From contig NC_014216.1 in the NCBI RefSeq assembly GCF_000092205.1, positions 1,240,001 to 1,304,000 on the forward strand: a DNA stretch of 64,000 nucleotides. The letters are read 5' to 3'. The position numbers and the translations under genes were made by a program. Position 1 is the stretch's first letter, and the number at the start of each line of letters is the position of its first letter. This document shows positions 35,209-43,763 of this stretch, in pieces. A model generated the notes under the pieces. It saw nothing but the letters and a program-made list of their open reading frames with translations. It searched no databases and was not told where the DNA came from. Source of the stretch: Desulfurivibrio alkaliphilus AHT 2 (lineage in GTDB: Bacteria; Desulfobacterota; Desulfobulbia; Desulfobulbales; Desulfurivibrionaceae).

Positions 35209-36546
35209 GTGTCCGCCAATATTAAAAACAAGTTGCTTGAAGCCGGCAAGGACGACGGCTGCATCACCCTTTCCTTCCTGAACGATCTGATTCCCGACGA
35301 CAAAGATCCCGACGCCATAGATGGCATTTTCGACTTCCTGCAGGAACACAACATCGAGGTTATCACCCACGACAAGCACGGCGGCAAGAAAAACCTGGAC
35401 GGCAAACGTCTTGACGACAAAGATCAGGACGATTCTTCCGACATGGAAGACGAAGAGCCGCTGGCCGCGAAAATGGCCGGTCGCGAGGACCTGGCCGAAC
35501 CCGAGGAAACCACCACCACCTACCTCCGGGAGATGGGCCAGTTCGACCTGCTGACCCCGGAAGAGGAAGAGAAATATTCCAAAACCATTCGGGAAGGCTT
35601 CAACGCCATCATCAGCGCCATCCGTAAAGACCGCTCCGGCCTGGCGGAGATGAAGGAACTGGCGGAACGCATTGACATGTGGGAAAAGCGGGACCCCACC
35701 CTGAAGCCCAAAAAACAGCACCTCAACAACATGGTGCGCAGCATGACCGCCATCTGCCACAAATACCCGGACAAAAAGCGGTTGCGCCAGTGCTACTGCC
35801 GGATCGAGCTTTACGCGCGCTCCATTGAAGTGGCCAAGGACGCCATGATCAAGGCCAACCTGCGGCTGGTGGTGAGCATAGCCAAGCGTTACATGCACCA
35901 GGGCCTGACCCTGGCCGACCTGATCCAGGAAGGCAACCTGGGCCTGATGCGGGCGGTGTTCCGCTTCGACTACACCAAGGGCAACAAATTCAGCACCTAT
36001 GCCAGCTGGTGGATCCGCCAGGCCATTACCCGGGCCATCTTGGACAAGACCCGCACCATCCGCCTTCCGGTCCACTTTCTGGAGTTGCGCAGCCAATTTT
36101 TCAAGGCCTTTTACTCCCTGCTCAAAGAGTTGGGCCGGGAGCCGACCCCGGCGGAGATCTCGGAAAAAACCGGCCTGCCCATGGAGAAGATCCTGGCCAT
36201 CTTCGAGGCCTCCCGCGAGCCCATCTCCCTGGAAACACCGGTGGGCGACGATGATTCCACCCTGGGCGACTTCCTGGAGAATCAGGAGTCGGTTTCGCCC
36301 TACGAAGCGGTCAAGGGCAATCAACTGGCCGAGCGGGTTACCACCATCCTCTCCACCTTGAGCCCGCGGGAGGAAAAAATCATCCGGCTGCGCTTCGGCA
36401 TCGGCGAAGACGCCGAATATACCCTGGAAGAGATCGGCAAACGCTTCAACGTTTCCCGGGAACGCATTCGCCAGATTGAAAAAAAGGCTTTGAACCGGCT
36501 GCGCCATTCCAGCCGCCGGGAAAAGCTGAAAAACTTCCTCGATTAG
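35209..36546 (+). CDS. RpoD/SigA-family RNA polymerase sigma factor
   Basis: A 445-residue sigma-70 protein. A region 1.1-like N-terminus (LNDLIPDDKDPDAIDGIFDF) is followed by region 1.2 (TTTYLREMGQFDLLTPEEE), region 2 (ANLRLVVSIAKRY, DLIQEGNLGLMRAV, KFSTYASWWIRQAITRAI), region 3 and region 4 (LSPREEKIIRLRFG, TLEEIGKRFNVSRERIRQIE). It lacks the large non-conserved insertion usual in proteobacterial RpoD, so it may be a compact primary sigma or a second RpoD-like factor. The GTG at 35209 has AGGAG nine bases upstream. dnaG, the usual rpoD neighbour, is absent; comEC follows 13 bp later. Confidence 0.9.
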   Translation: MSANIKNKLLEAGKDDGCITLSFLNDLIPDDKDPDAIDGIFDFLQEHNIEVITHDKHGGKKNLDGKRLDDKDQDDSSDMEDEEPLAAKMAGREDLAEPEETTTTYLREMGQFDLLTPEEEEKYSKTIREGFNAIISAIRKDRSGLAEMKELAERIDMWEKRDPTLKPKKQHLNNMVRSMTAICHKYPDKKRLRQCYCRIELYARSIEVAKDAMIKANLRLVVSIAKRYMHQGLTLADLIQEGNLGLMRAVFRFDYTKGNKFSTYASWWIRQAITRAILDKTRTIRLPVHFLELRSQFFKAFYSLLKELGREPTPAEISEKTGLPMEKILAIFEASREPISLETPVGDDDSTLGDFLENQESVSPYEAVKGNQLAERVTTILSTLSPREEKIIRLRFGIGEDAEYTLEEIGKRFNVSRERIRQIEKKALNRLRHSSRREKLKNFLD

Positions 36547-36559
36547 ACCGGGGCAGCCA

Positions 36560-39124
36560 GTGGCCGCCCCTGACCCCGCCGGCACCCACCTGCATGGCCG
36601 CCTGATTCTGCCGGCCCTGGCTTTCGCCGCCGGCATAGCCGCTGCCCATCGCCTGGGCTTACCGCCAGCGGCCGTCGCCCTTCCCTCCCTCGCCGGCCTG
36701 CTGCTGTTGCTGGGAGGGTTGTTGCTGAGGAAGGGGATGCTTGCCTGGAAGCCGGCCCTGCCCCGGCCCCTTCCGCTTTTCTCCGGGCTGTTGCTGCTGA
36801 TCTTCTTTACCGCCGGCCACCAGCTGGCCCAGCCCCAACTGACCCTGCCCACCGATCCCGATCACCTTTACAACCTGTTGCCGGCCCAGGAACAGCGCGA
36901 CCCGGCCCACCTAACTGCGGACCTGTCCCATGATGTGGTGCTGGTGGGCGTTTTACAGGAGCTGCCGCGACAAAGCGGCCCCCGCACCAGGCTGGTCGTG
37001 GCGGCGGAAGAGTTGCACCGGCCGGAGGCAACTTTGCCCGCCCGGGGCCTGGTTCAACTTACCCTCAACGGTCATCCGGAGCAGGAGATCAGGCCTGGCG
37101 AGCGGCTGCTGGTCCGAACCCGGCTGGGGCCGGTGCGGGCCTTTACCGTCCCGGGGGCCTTTGATTACCGGCAGTTTTTAGCCCACCGCGGGATTCATCT
37201 AAGCGGCTGGGTGGCCGACCCCCTGCAACTGGCGCCAGTGAAGGAAATTGCCCCGGAAAAGCTGGGGCACCGACTGGCTTATCTGCCGGAACGGCTGCGT
37301 ACCGGAGCCGGCCAGCGACTGGAGCATTATCTGGCGGGAGAAGATAATCTGCCGGTGCTCAGGGCCTTGCTCATCGGCGATCGCAGCGGCATCGCCGCCG
37401 ACACCCTGGAGGCCTTCAAGGCCGGCGGCGCCATGCACCTGTTGGCCATTTCCGGCATGCACCTGGGGCTGATCGCCCTGCTCAGCATGGCCGCCCTGGA
37501 GTGGCTGCTCAAACGCTCCCCTTACCTGCTGCAAGCCCTGCATGTCCGCAAGGCCGCCCTGTTGCTGGCCTTACTCCCCATTGTCGGCTATGCCCTGATC
37601 ACCGGCCTGCAACCGCCCGCCCAGCGGGCCCTGATCATGACGCTGGTGTTCATCGGCGCCGTGCTTTGCAATCGCCAATGGTGCAGCCTCAACAACCTGG
37701 CCCTGGCTGGGCTGATCATCCTGGCGCTGGACCCGCCGGCCCTGTTCGGCGCTTCTTTTCAGCTTTCCTTTGCCGCCACCGCCGGCATCATCATGCTGGT
37801 GCCATCCCTGCAGGATCGCTACCGGGAGGCAACCACCCCGGGCCGCCGACTGCTCTTCTGGGTCATAACCAGCCTGCTGGTCTCGGCGGTGGCCACCCTG
37901 GTCACCGCCCCGCTGGCCATGCACCATTTTCACCGGGTTTCGCTGCTCAGCCCGCTGACCACCCTGCTGGCCACCCCCTTAATCTTCTTCTGGACCCTGC
38001 CGCTGGCCCTTATCGGTCTGGCCCTGAGCACCTTCGGCCAAGCCGGCGTCTTGGGCTGGCTGGCCGGAATTCTGCTAACCGCCGCCAGCCGTGGCCTTGA
38101 CCTTACCGTGACCATGACCGTCTGGCTGGCCGAACTGCCCGGCAGCTTTTTTTACTTTGCCCCGCCATCGGTGGCGGAGTTTGCCGCCTGGGGGATCTTA
38201 CTGACCACCCTGGCCCTGCTACGCCGCCACCTGCTCTTCCCGGTAACGGCCGCCACGATGGTCCTGCTGCTGCTCCTGCTGCCCGTTTACCATCAATGGC
38301 AACGGCAGCAGGATACCGGCAGCCGGGTCAGTTTCATCGAGGTGGGCCACGGCAACGCCACCGTGGTCGAGATGCCGGGCAACCGTATCATTCTGGTGGA
38401 TGGCGGCGGCCCGGCCACCCTGACCACCAACGTAGGAGAACAACTGATCGCCCCCTTTCTCCGGCGGCAACGCATCAGGCGCCTGGAGTCGGTGGTGATC
38501 AGCCACCCCCACGCCGACCATTACAATGGCATCCCTTTTCTCCTGCGCCACTTCCGGCCCCAAACGCTCTGGGTCAACGGCCATACGGAAGGCCGGCGGG
38601 ATTATGATGCGTTACTGAAGCTGGCCGGGGAACTGGGGGTGGAAATCAGAGTTCCGGAGGCCGGAGAAATCCTGGCCGCCGGAGAAAATTTTTCTTTGAT
38701 CAACCTCAGCGACTTTCACCGGCGGCCGGCCGCCACCTTTGAGCCGCCCCTGGAAGACCGGGTCAATGACCAGAGCCTGATCATCAGCTACCGTCACCAG
38801 AAATTTTCCCTGCTACTGCCGGGCGATATCAGCAAAGGCCAGGAACGGCGCCTGCTTGCCGAAATGGCCGCCGAAAACCCCAAAACCGGCCATCTGCTCT
38901 TGGCCGCCTCCCACCACGGCCGGGCCACCTCCATGGCCCCGGAGTTCATCGCGGCGGTAAACCCGGCCTTTATCGCGGTTTCCGACGACCAGCGCCGCAC
39001 CGATTACCAAAGGGTGGCAAAATGGCAACAAACCGGCACCACCGTTCTCACCACCGGCCGCCACGGCACCATCACCTGCGACAACCGCCAGGAACCGGTT
39101 TGCGCCCCAGCCCTGAAAAGGTAA
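36560..39124 (+). CDS. comEC: ComEC/Rec2-type DNA uptake channel
   Basis: An 854-residue inner-membrane protein that carries single-stranded DNA into the cytoplasm during natural transformation. It has an N-terminal membrane and OB-like DUF4131 region, the Competence domain (AGGAMHLLAISGMHLGL, LQPPAQRALIM, FQLSFAATAGII) with many membrane helices, and a C-terminal metallo-beta-lactamase-like domain (VSFIEVGHGNATVVEMPG, VISHPHADHYNGIP, LLAASHHG). It is full length. The GTG start lies 13 bp after the sigma factor gene. Its TAA stop comes from a GTAAGCGG repeat arm. pilT lies convergently downstream, so type IV pili and DNA uptake may go together. Confidence 0.94.
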   Translation: MAAPDPAGTHLHGRLILPALAFAAGIAAAHRLGLPPAAVALPSLAGLLLLLGGLLLRKGMLAWKPALPRPLPLFSGLLLLIFFTAGHQLAQPQLTLPTDPDHLYNLLPAQEQRDPAHLTADLSHDVVLVGVLQELPRQSGPRTRLVVAAEELHRPEATLPARGLVQLTLNGHPEQEIRPGERLLVRTRLGPVRAFTVPGAFDYRQFLAHRGIHLSGWVADPLQLAPVKEIAPEKLGHRLAYLPERLRTGAGQRLEHYLAGEDNLPVLRALLIGDRSGIAADTLEAFKAGGAMHLLAISGMHLGLIALLSMAALEWLLKRSPYLLQALHVRKAALLLALLPIVGYALITGLQPPAQRALIMTLVFIGAVLCNRQWCSLNNLALAGLIILALDPPALFGASFQLSFAATAGIIMLVPSLQDRYREATTPGRRLLFWVITSLLVSAVATLVTAPLAMHHFHRVSLLSPLTTLLATPLIFFWTLPLALIGLALSTFGQAGVLGWLAGILLTAASRGLDLTVTMTVWLAELPGSFFYFAPPSVAEFAAWGILLTTLALLRRHLLFPVTAATMVLLLLLLPVYHQWQRQQDTGSRVSFIEVGHGNATVVEMPGNRIILVDGGGPATLTTNVGEQLIAPFLRRQRIRRLESVVISHPHADHYNGIPFLLRHFRPQTLWVNGHTEGRRDYDALLKLAGELGVEIRVPEAGEILAAGENFSLINLSDFHRRPAATFEPPLEDRVNDQSLIISYRHQKFSLLLPGDISKGQERRLLAEMAAENPKTGHLLLAASHHGRATSMAPEFIAAVNPAFIAVSDDQRRTDYQRVAKWQQTGTTVLTTGRHGTITCDNRQEPVCAPALKR

Positions 39125-39219
39125 GCGGTCCCGGACCAAGCGGAACGTTACCCGAGGCAAGTTATCAGACGAAGAACAAGAGGATGAGGATAGGGTAAAC
39201 GGTGATCAGCACCGTTTAC
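39121..39219. repeat. short palindrome-family sites between comEC and pilT
   Basis: Two sites share the family's arm start. GTAAGCGGTCCCGG (39121) overlaps the comEC stop. GTAAACGGTG (39195-39204) and its exact reverse complement CACCGTTTAC (39210-39219) form a 10-bp hairpin with loop ATCAG, touching the pilT stop codon. The pair fills the space between the convergent genes and could act as a bidirectional terminator, although no T-run is seen. Confidence 0.6.
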
Positions 39220-40301
39220 TAGGCGTCGGTGAAATCCGCCGGCGGGGTTTTCAGGTACTGCACGAACTTGCTTTTCTCGATGGCGTTGACATAGGCATCT
39301 TCCCCGGAAATCCAGCCTTTTTGCAATACATCCATAATGGCGTCATCCAGGGTTTGCATGCCGAATTTTTTGCCGGTCTGCATGGCCGAGGGAATCTGGT
39401 AGGTCTTGCCTTCCCGGATCAGGTTGCGCACCGCCGGGGTGCAGATCAGGATCTCCAGGGCGGCACAGCGCCCTTTTTTATCGATGCGTTTAAAGAGGTT
39501 CTGGGAAACCACCGCTTTCAGCGCGTCGGCCAGGGTAGAACGGACCTGGGCCTGCTGACTGGCAGGAAAAATTTCGATGATCCGATCCACGGTCTTGTTG
39601 GCGTTCAGGGTGTGCAGGGTGCCAAAAACCAGGTGCCCGGTCATGGCCGCCTCCATGGCCAGCGCGATGGTTTCCAGATCCCGCATTTCGCCCACCAGAA
39701 TAATGTCCGGATCCTCGCGCAGGGCACCGCGCAGGGCGGCGGAAAAGCTCTGGGTATGCAGGCCCACCTCACGGTGGTTGACGATGCAATTGTGGCTCTT
39801 GTGCACAAATTCTATGGGGTCTTCGATGGTAAGGATATGGTCCTTGCGGGTCTTATTGGCCTGATCAATAATGGCCGCCAGGGTCGTCGATTTACCGCTG
39901 CCGGTGGGACCGGTAACCAGCACCAGCCCCTTGGGCAGAGTGGCCAGGCGAGAAACCACGGCCGGCAACCCCAACTGCTCACAGCTTAGAATCTCACTGG
40001 GGATCTCCCGAAAAACAGCGCCGATCCCGTTTTTTTGCATAAAAAGGTTACCCCGGTAACGGGCCAGCCCCGTTATTTCGTAACCAAAATCGATATCGCC
40101 GGTTTCCTCGAATACCTTAATCTTTTCTTCCGAAACGATCTCGTAGAGCATCGACTTTAGCGCATCGTTTTCCATCACATTATATTTAACCTTCTCCATA
40201 TCCCCGCGAATCCGCAGTACCGGTTGCTGACCCGCTACCATGTGAAGGTCGGAAGCCCCCTGGTCGTTCATCAATTTAAAAAATGCATCGATCTGAGCCA
40301 T
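39219..40301 (-). CDS. pilT: twitching motility ATPase PilT
   Basis: Retraction ATPase of type IV pili, a cytoplasmic hexamer. The 360-residue protein starts MAQIDAFFKLMNDQGASDLH and contains VTGPTGSGKSTTLA (Walker A), ILTIEDPIEFVH (Asp box), DIILVGEMRDLETI (Walker B), and the His box GHLVFGTLHT. Length suits PilT rather than PilB. The ATG at 40301 has AAAGGAA about ten bases upstream. No other pilus genes are in the window. The stop codon abuts a 10-bp family hairpin. Confidence 0.95.
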   Translation of the reverse strand: MAQIDAFFKLMNDQGASDLHMVAGQQPVLRIRGDMEKVKYNVMENDALKSMLYEIVSEEKIKVFEETGDIDFGYEITGLARYRGNLFMQKNGIGAVFREIPSEILSCEQLGLPAVVSRLATLPKGLVLVTGPTGSGKSTTLAAIIDQANKTRKDHILTIEDPIEFVHKSHNCIVNHREVGLHTQSFSAALRGALREDPDIILVGEMRDLETIALAMEAAMTGHLVFGTLHTLNANKTVDRIIEIFPASQQAQVRSTLADALKAVVSQNLFKRIDKKGRCAALEILICTPAVRNLIREGKTYQIPSAMQTGKKFGMQTLDDAIMDVLQKGWISGEDAYVNAIEKSKFVQYLKTPPADFTDA

Positions 40302-40451
40302 GACAAAAGGTTCCTTTATGGTTAAATTTGTTTCGACGGGGCCACAAACGCCGCCGTAGCCGGAATCAGCCCGGCCACCGGCGGCTTGCTCTGGTGCCAG
40401 CAAAACCTTTCCGAATTTTTGGCCAAAGTTGTCAAATTTACCCGGCTAGTG

Positions 40452-40460
40452 TGGTATAAT
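40452..40460 (+). promoter_or_regulatory. extended -10 promoter upstream of PHP gene
   Basis: TGGTATAAT matches the extended -10 consensus (TGnTATAAT) in the pilT-PHP intergenic space, about 84 bases before the PHP start. A -35-like TTGTCA lies at 40429 but is 20 bases away, longer than usual; extended -10 promoters tolerate a weak -35. Confidence 0.5.
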
Positions 40461-40543
40461 AAGGATTCAATATCACAAAATATCGCCTCCTCGGCAAGCG
40501 TTTTTCTTGCCGGCCGCGACTTCAACGGCGGAACCACTGCTCC

Positions 40544-41449
40544 ATGAACTGGATAGACCTGCATACCCATTCAACCTTCTCCGACGGGGCCCTAACCCCG
40601 TCTGAGCTTGTCGACCTCGCCCTGCAGCGCGGTCTGCAGGCCCTGGCCCTGACCGACCACGACACCGTGGCCGGCCTGCCGGACTTTCTTGCCGCCGCCA
40701 CCGATAAGCCGATTCAACTGATAGGGGGGATCGAGATCAGCGCCTGGCACAAGCTTGGCTCACTGCACATTCTCGGCTACGGCCTGAACCACAGCGACGC
40801 CGCCCTGGGCCGGACCCTGGCGGAACTCCAGCAGGCCCGCCACCAGCGCAATCTGGACATCCTGACCAGGCTCAACGACCTGGGGATTGAGATCGACTAT
40901 TTTGACCTGCAACACCAGGAAAACGGCCAGGTGGGCCGCCCCCATATCGCCCGGGCCCTGGTGCGCAAAGGAGTGGTGAACGGGTTTCAGGAGGCCTTTT
41001 ACCGTTATCTCCGGCGGGGTTCGGCTGCTTACGTCAACAGTGCCCGCATCCATGCCCTGGATGCCATCCGGTTGATCAGCGCCGCCGGCGGGGCGCCGGT
41101 GCTGGCCCACCCGGCAGTCAATGATGCCGGCCTCAACCACCTGCCGGAACTGCTGCCGGAGTTGCGCCGGGCCGGGCTGGCGGGGCTGGAAATACATTAT
41201 CCGGCCCACAACCACAAGCAGCACCAGCAGCTGCTGCGGCTGGCGGCTCAGCACCGCCTGCTGGTCACCGGCGGCACCGATTTCCACGAACCCATGGCCA
41301 ACGGGGTGCCGCTGGGCGGCAACTGCCGCAGTGGTCGCACCCCGTACGCCTGTTATCAGGAGTTACGCGATTTTCTCGACCTGCAGGAGCAAAATCATAC
41401 CTCTCTGGCCAACCCCCATCCTCAAAACTTGTCCGGGGAAAAAGCATGA
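40544..41449 (+). CDS. PHP-domain phosphoesterase (RNase AM/YciV-like)
   Basis: A 301-residue metal-dependent phosphoesterase. Motifs IDLHTHSTFSDG, ALTDHDTVAG, GGIEISAW, GRPHIARALV, PVLAHPAV and VTGGTDFHEP supply the metal ligands of the PHP domain. The pattern matches the YciV/TrpH group, which includes 3',5'-nucleoside bisphosphate phosphatase and 5'-3' RNase AM. It probably removes nucleotides from short RNA or hydrolyses pAp. pAp is the by-product of PAPS-dependent sulfotransferases, so a link to the sulfation island is possible but unproved. Its last bases overlap the next gene as ATGA. Confidence 0.85.
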   Translation: MNWIDLHTHSTFSDGALTPSELVDLALQRGLQALALTDHDTVAGLPDFLAAATDKPIQLIGGIEISAWHKLGSLHILGYGLNHSDAALGRTLAELQQARHQRNLDILTRLNDLGIEIDYFDLQHQENGQVGRPHIARALVRKGVVNGFQEAFYRYLRRGSAAYVNSARIHALDAIRLISAAGGAPVLAHPAVNDAGLNHLPELLPELRRAGLAGLEIHYPAHNHKQHQQLLRLAAQHRLLVTGGTDFHEPMANGVPLGGNCRSGRTPYACYQELRDFLDLQEQNHTSLANPHPQNLSGEKA

Positions 41450-42831
41450 AGACCATTCTGGTCGTCGATGACGAACCCAACTACCTGGTAATCCTCTCTG
41501 AATTGCTGCGGGATGAGGGGTATGAAACCTTCACCGCGGGTAGCGCCGAAGAAGGGCTGGAGATCGCCCGGCACACCGATCTCGACCTGATTATCACCGA
41601 CATGCGGATGCCAGGGATGGACGGCCTGGAGCTGTTAAAAACCATCAAGGGCATCAATCCGTCACTGCCGGTGATCATGATCACCGCCTTCGGGGAGGTG
41701 GACAAGGCAGTGGCCGCCATGCGGGCCGGAGCCTTCAATTACCTCACCAAACCCTTTGACAACGACGAACTGCTGGTGAGCATCCGCAAGGCCCTGGAAC
41801 ACTACGAGGTGGTCCGCGAAAACACCCGACTGCGAGCCGAGATCAGCGAGCGGACCTCTTATGCAAGCATGGTGGGCAAAAGTCATCGCATGCGGGAGAT
41901 CTACGGCCTGATTGAAAAAGTAGCCCCCACCCCGACCTCGGTACTGATCACCGGGGAGTCCGGCACCGGCAAAGAGCTGGTGGCACGGGCGGTGCACAGC
42001 AACAGCCCGCGCAGCCAGGCCCCTTTTATCTCGATCAACTGTGCCGGCCTGCCGGAGAGTTTGTTGGAAAGCGAGCTTTTCGGGCATGAAAAAGGGGCCT
42101 TCACCGGCGCAGTGGCGCTGCGCAAAGGGCGCTTTGAACTGGCCGACGGGGGCACTTTGTTTTTGGATGAAGTGGGCGAGATGCCACTGAGCCTGCAGGC
42201 CAAGCTGTTACGGGTCATTCAGGAGCGAGCCTTTGAACGGGTCGGCGGCAGCCGCACCATCAGGGTAGAGGTGCGGCTCATTGCCGCCACCAACAAAGAC
42301 CTGAAAGAAGAGGTTGAGGCCGGCAATTTTCGCGAAGACCTCTACTATCGCCTCAATGTGGTACATATCCACCTGCCCCCCCTGCGGGAAAGGACCGACG
42401 ACATCCCCGCGCTGGCCCACCACTTCGTGGCCAAATTCGCCCGGGAACTGCATCGTCCCGGCCTGCAGATCATGCCGGAAACCATCAGCTTTCTAAGCAC
42501 CCTGCCCTGGGAGGGCAATATCCGCGAGCTGGAAAACACCATTGAGCGAGCCGCCGTGCTTTGCAGCAAAGAGCTGATCACCCCGGCTGACGTGCAACCG
42601 GAAAGCAGCGGCGATCAGCCATCCATCGGCTGGGGTGACAACCTGCAGTTGGAGCAGCTCATCCCCCCCGAAACCCCTTTGCCGGAAATCATGAACACCA
42701 TCGAGAAAAAGATGGTGGCCGAAGCCCTGGCCAAAGCCGACCATGTGCAGACCCGGGCGGCCGACAGCCTGGGGATTACCAAAAGCCTGCTGCAGTACAA
42801 AATGAAAAAATACGGGCTGCAGAAAAAGTAA
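41446..42831 (+). CDS. sigma-54-dependent response regulator (NtrC/AtoC family)
   Basis: A 461-residue activator with a receiver (VVDDEPNY, phospho-Asp in IITDMRMPGMDG, LTKPFDNDEL), a sigma-54 AAA+ domain (GESGTGKELVARAVH, ESELFGHEKGAFTGA with the GAFTGA loop, DGGTLFLDEVGEM, NVVHIHLPPLRER) and a C-terminal Fis-type HTH (ADSLGITKSLLQYKMKK). It opens promoters bound by sigma-54 polymerase in response to a kinase. No kinase gene is adjacent. It overlaps the PHP gene by four bases. Confidence 0.94.
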   Translation: MKTILVVDDEPNYLVILSELLRDEGYETFTAGSAEEGLEIARHTDLDLIITDMRMPGMDGLELLKTIKGINPSLPVIMITAFGEVDKAVAAMRAGAFNYLTKPFDNDELLVSIRKALEHYEVVRENTRLRAEISERTSYASMVGKSHRMREIYGLIEKVAPTPTSVLITGESGTGKELVARAVHSNSPRSQAPFISINCAGLPESLLESELFGHEKGAFTGAVALRKGRFELADGGTLFLDEVGEMPLSLQAKLLRVIQERAFERVGGSRTIRVEVRLIAATNKDLKEEVEAGNFREDLYYRLNVVHIHLPPLRERTDDIPALAHHFVAKFARELHRPGLQIMPETISFLSTLPWEGNIRELENTIERAAVLCSKELITPADVQPESSGDQPSIGWGDNLQLEQLIPPETPLPEIMNTIEKKMVAEALAKADHVQTRAADSLGITKSLLQYKMKKYGLQKK

Positions 42832-42953
42832 TTCCGGCCGCAAAAATTTCCCACCCGACTCTTTCTGATTATCATCGGGATATGATAAACTGCCTGCATA
42901 CTGCCGGCCTTACCGCCGAGCTCTCAACCAACCAGCCGCCGGGAGGAAAAATT

Positions 42954-43334
42954 TTGACCCCTCTGGACATTTTCCTGATTTTCACCGCCGGGAGCATCCT
43001 GATTCTTACCGCCGTTTTAGTACCCACCCTGCTCCAGCTTAAGCGGACCTACAAAAAAGCCGAAGAAACCCTGCAGGTGCTGGAACGGGAACTGGTGCCG
43101 ATGAGCAAAAAAATTACCGCCGGGGCAGCCGAAGTGGAACTGCTGGCGGCCTCCTGCACGGCCAAACTTGAAGAAACCGATGAGGCGATCAGGGCTGTCC
43201 GCCGGGCCGGCGACACCTTACTGCTGACCTCCCAGGCGCTGAAAGATTCGGTACGCCCGGTAATCAGCGGGGTCGGCGGCATTACCGCCGGGTTGCAAAT
43301 GTTCGCCCGCGTACTTTTGGGCGGCAAAAAATGA
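42954..43334 (+). CDS. DUF948-like membrane protein
   Basis: A 126-residue protein with one N-terminal membrane helix (LDIFLIFTAGSILILTAVLV, residues ~4-24) followed by a long amphipathic helical region resembling DUF948 or methyl-accepting-type coiled coils. TTG at 42954 is chosen as start because GGAGG stands eight bases upstream; the upstream ATG at 42882 has none. The neighbouring YtxH gene, 33 bp away, often accompanies DUF948 genes in other bacteria. Role unknown, possibly envelope stress. Confidence 0.75.
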   Translation: MTPLDIFLIFTAGSILILTAVLVPTLLQLKRTYKKAEETLQVLERELVPMSKKITAGAAEVELLAASCTAKLEETDEAIRAVRRAGDTLLLTSQALKDSVRPVISGVGGITAGLQMFARVLLGGKK

Positions 43335-43367
43335 AAAACCAGCCAAACCAAGCAAGGAGGTAGCACC

Positions 43368-43760
43368 ATGAGTCATCACCAAGAGAACTGCAGCGCCGGG
43401 TTAACCGTTATTTCTTTTCTGGCCGGGGCAGTCACCGGCGCCGCCGTGGCTCTGCTGCTCGCCCCCCAGTCCGGACGCGAAACCAGGGAGAAACTGGCCG
43501 GCTACAGCGAAGAACTACGGGAGAAATGCCGTCATTTTCCCGACGAGGTCAAGGAACATGCCGGTAGTGCGGTGGATCGGGGCAAGGCCATGATCGAACA
43601 GGGGCGTGAGCTCATCGAACGCGGCAATAAACTGGCCGGTCAGGGCAAGGACTATCTCGACCAGAAGCGAAAAACCCTGAGTGCCGCCATCGAAGCCGGT
43701 CGGCAAGCCATGGCTGAGGAGAAGGAAGCCCTGGATCGGACCCTGGAGGAAAAGGAATAG
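43368..43760 (+). CDS. YtxH-family protein
   Basis: A 130-residue protein. Its N-terminal hydrophobic helix (TVISFLAGAVTGAAVALLLAP) and the following SGRETREKL match the YtxH domain. The rest is a charged helical tail with repeated spacing (VDRGKAMIEQGRELIERGNK). AAGGAGG lies eight bases before the ATG. Family function is uncertain; in Bacillus it is a general-stress protein. It converges on nadK with three bases between stop codons. Confidence 0.8.
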   Translation: MSHHQENCSAGLTVISFLAGAVTGAAVALLLAPQSGRETREKLAGYSEELREKCRHFPDEVKEHAGSAVDRGKAMIEQGRELIERGNKLAGQGKDYLDQKRKTLSAAIEAGRQAMAEEKEALDRTLEEKE

Positions 43761-43763
43761 CCC

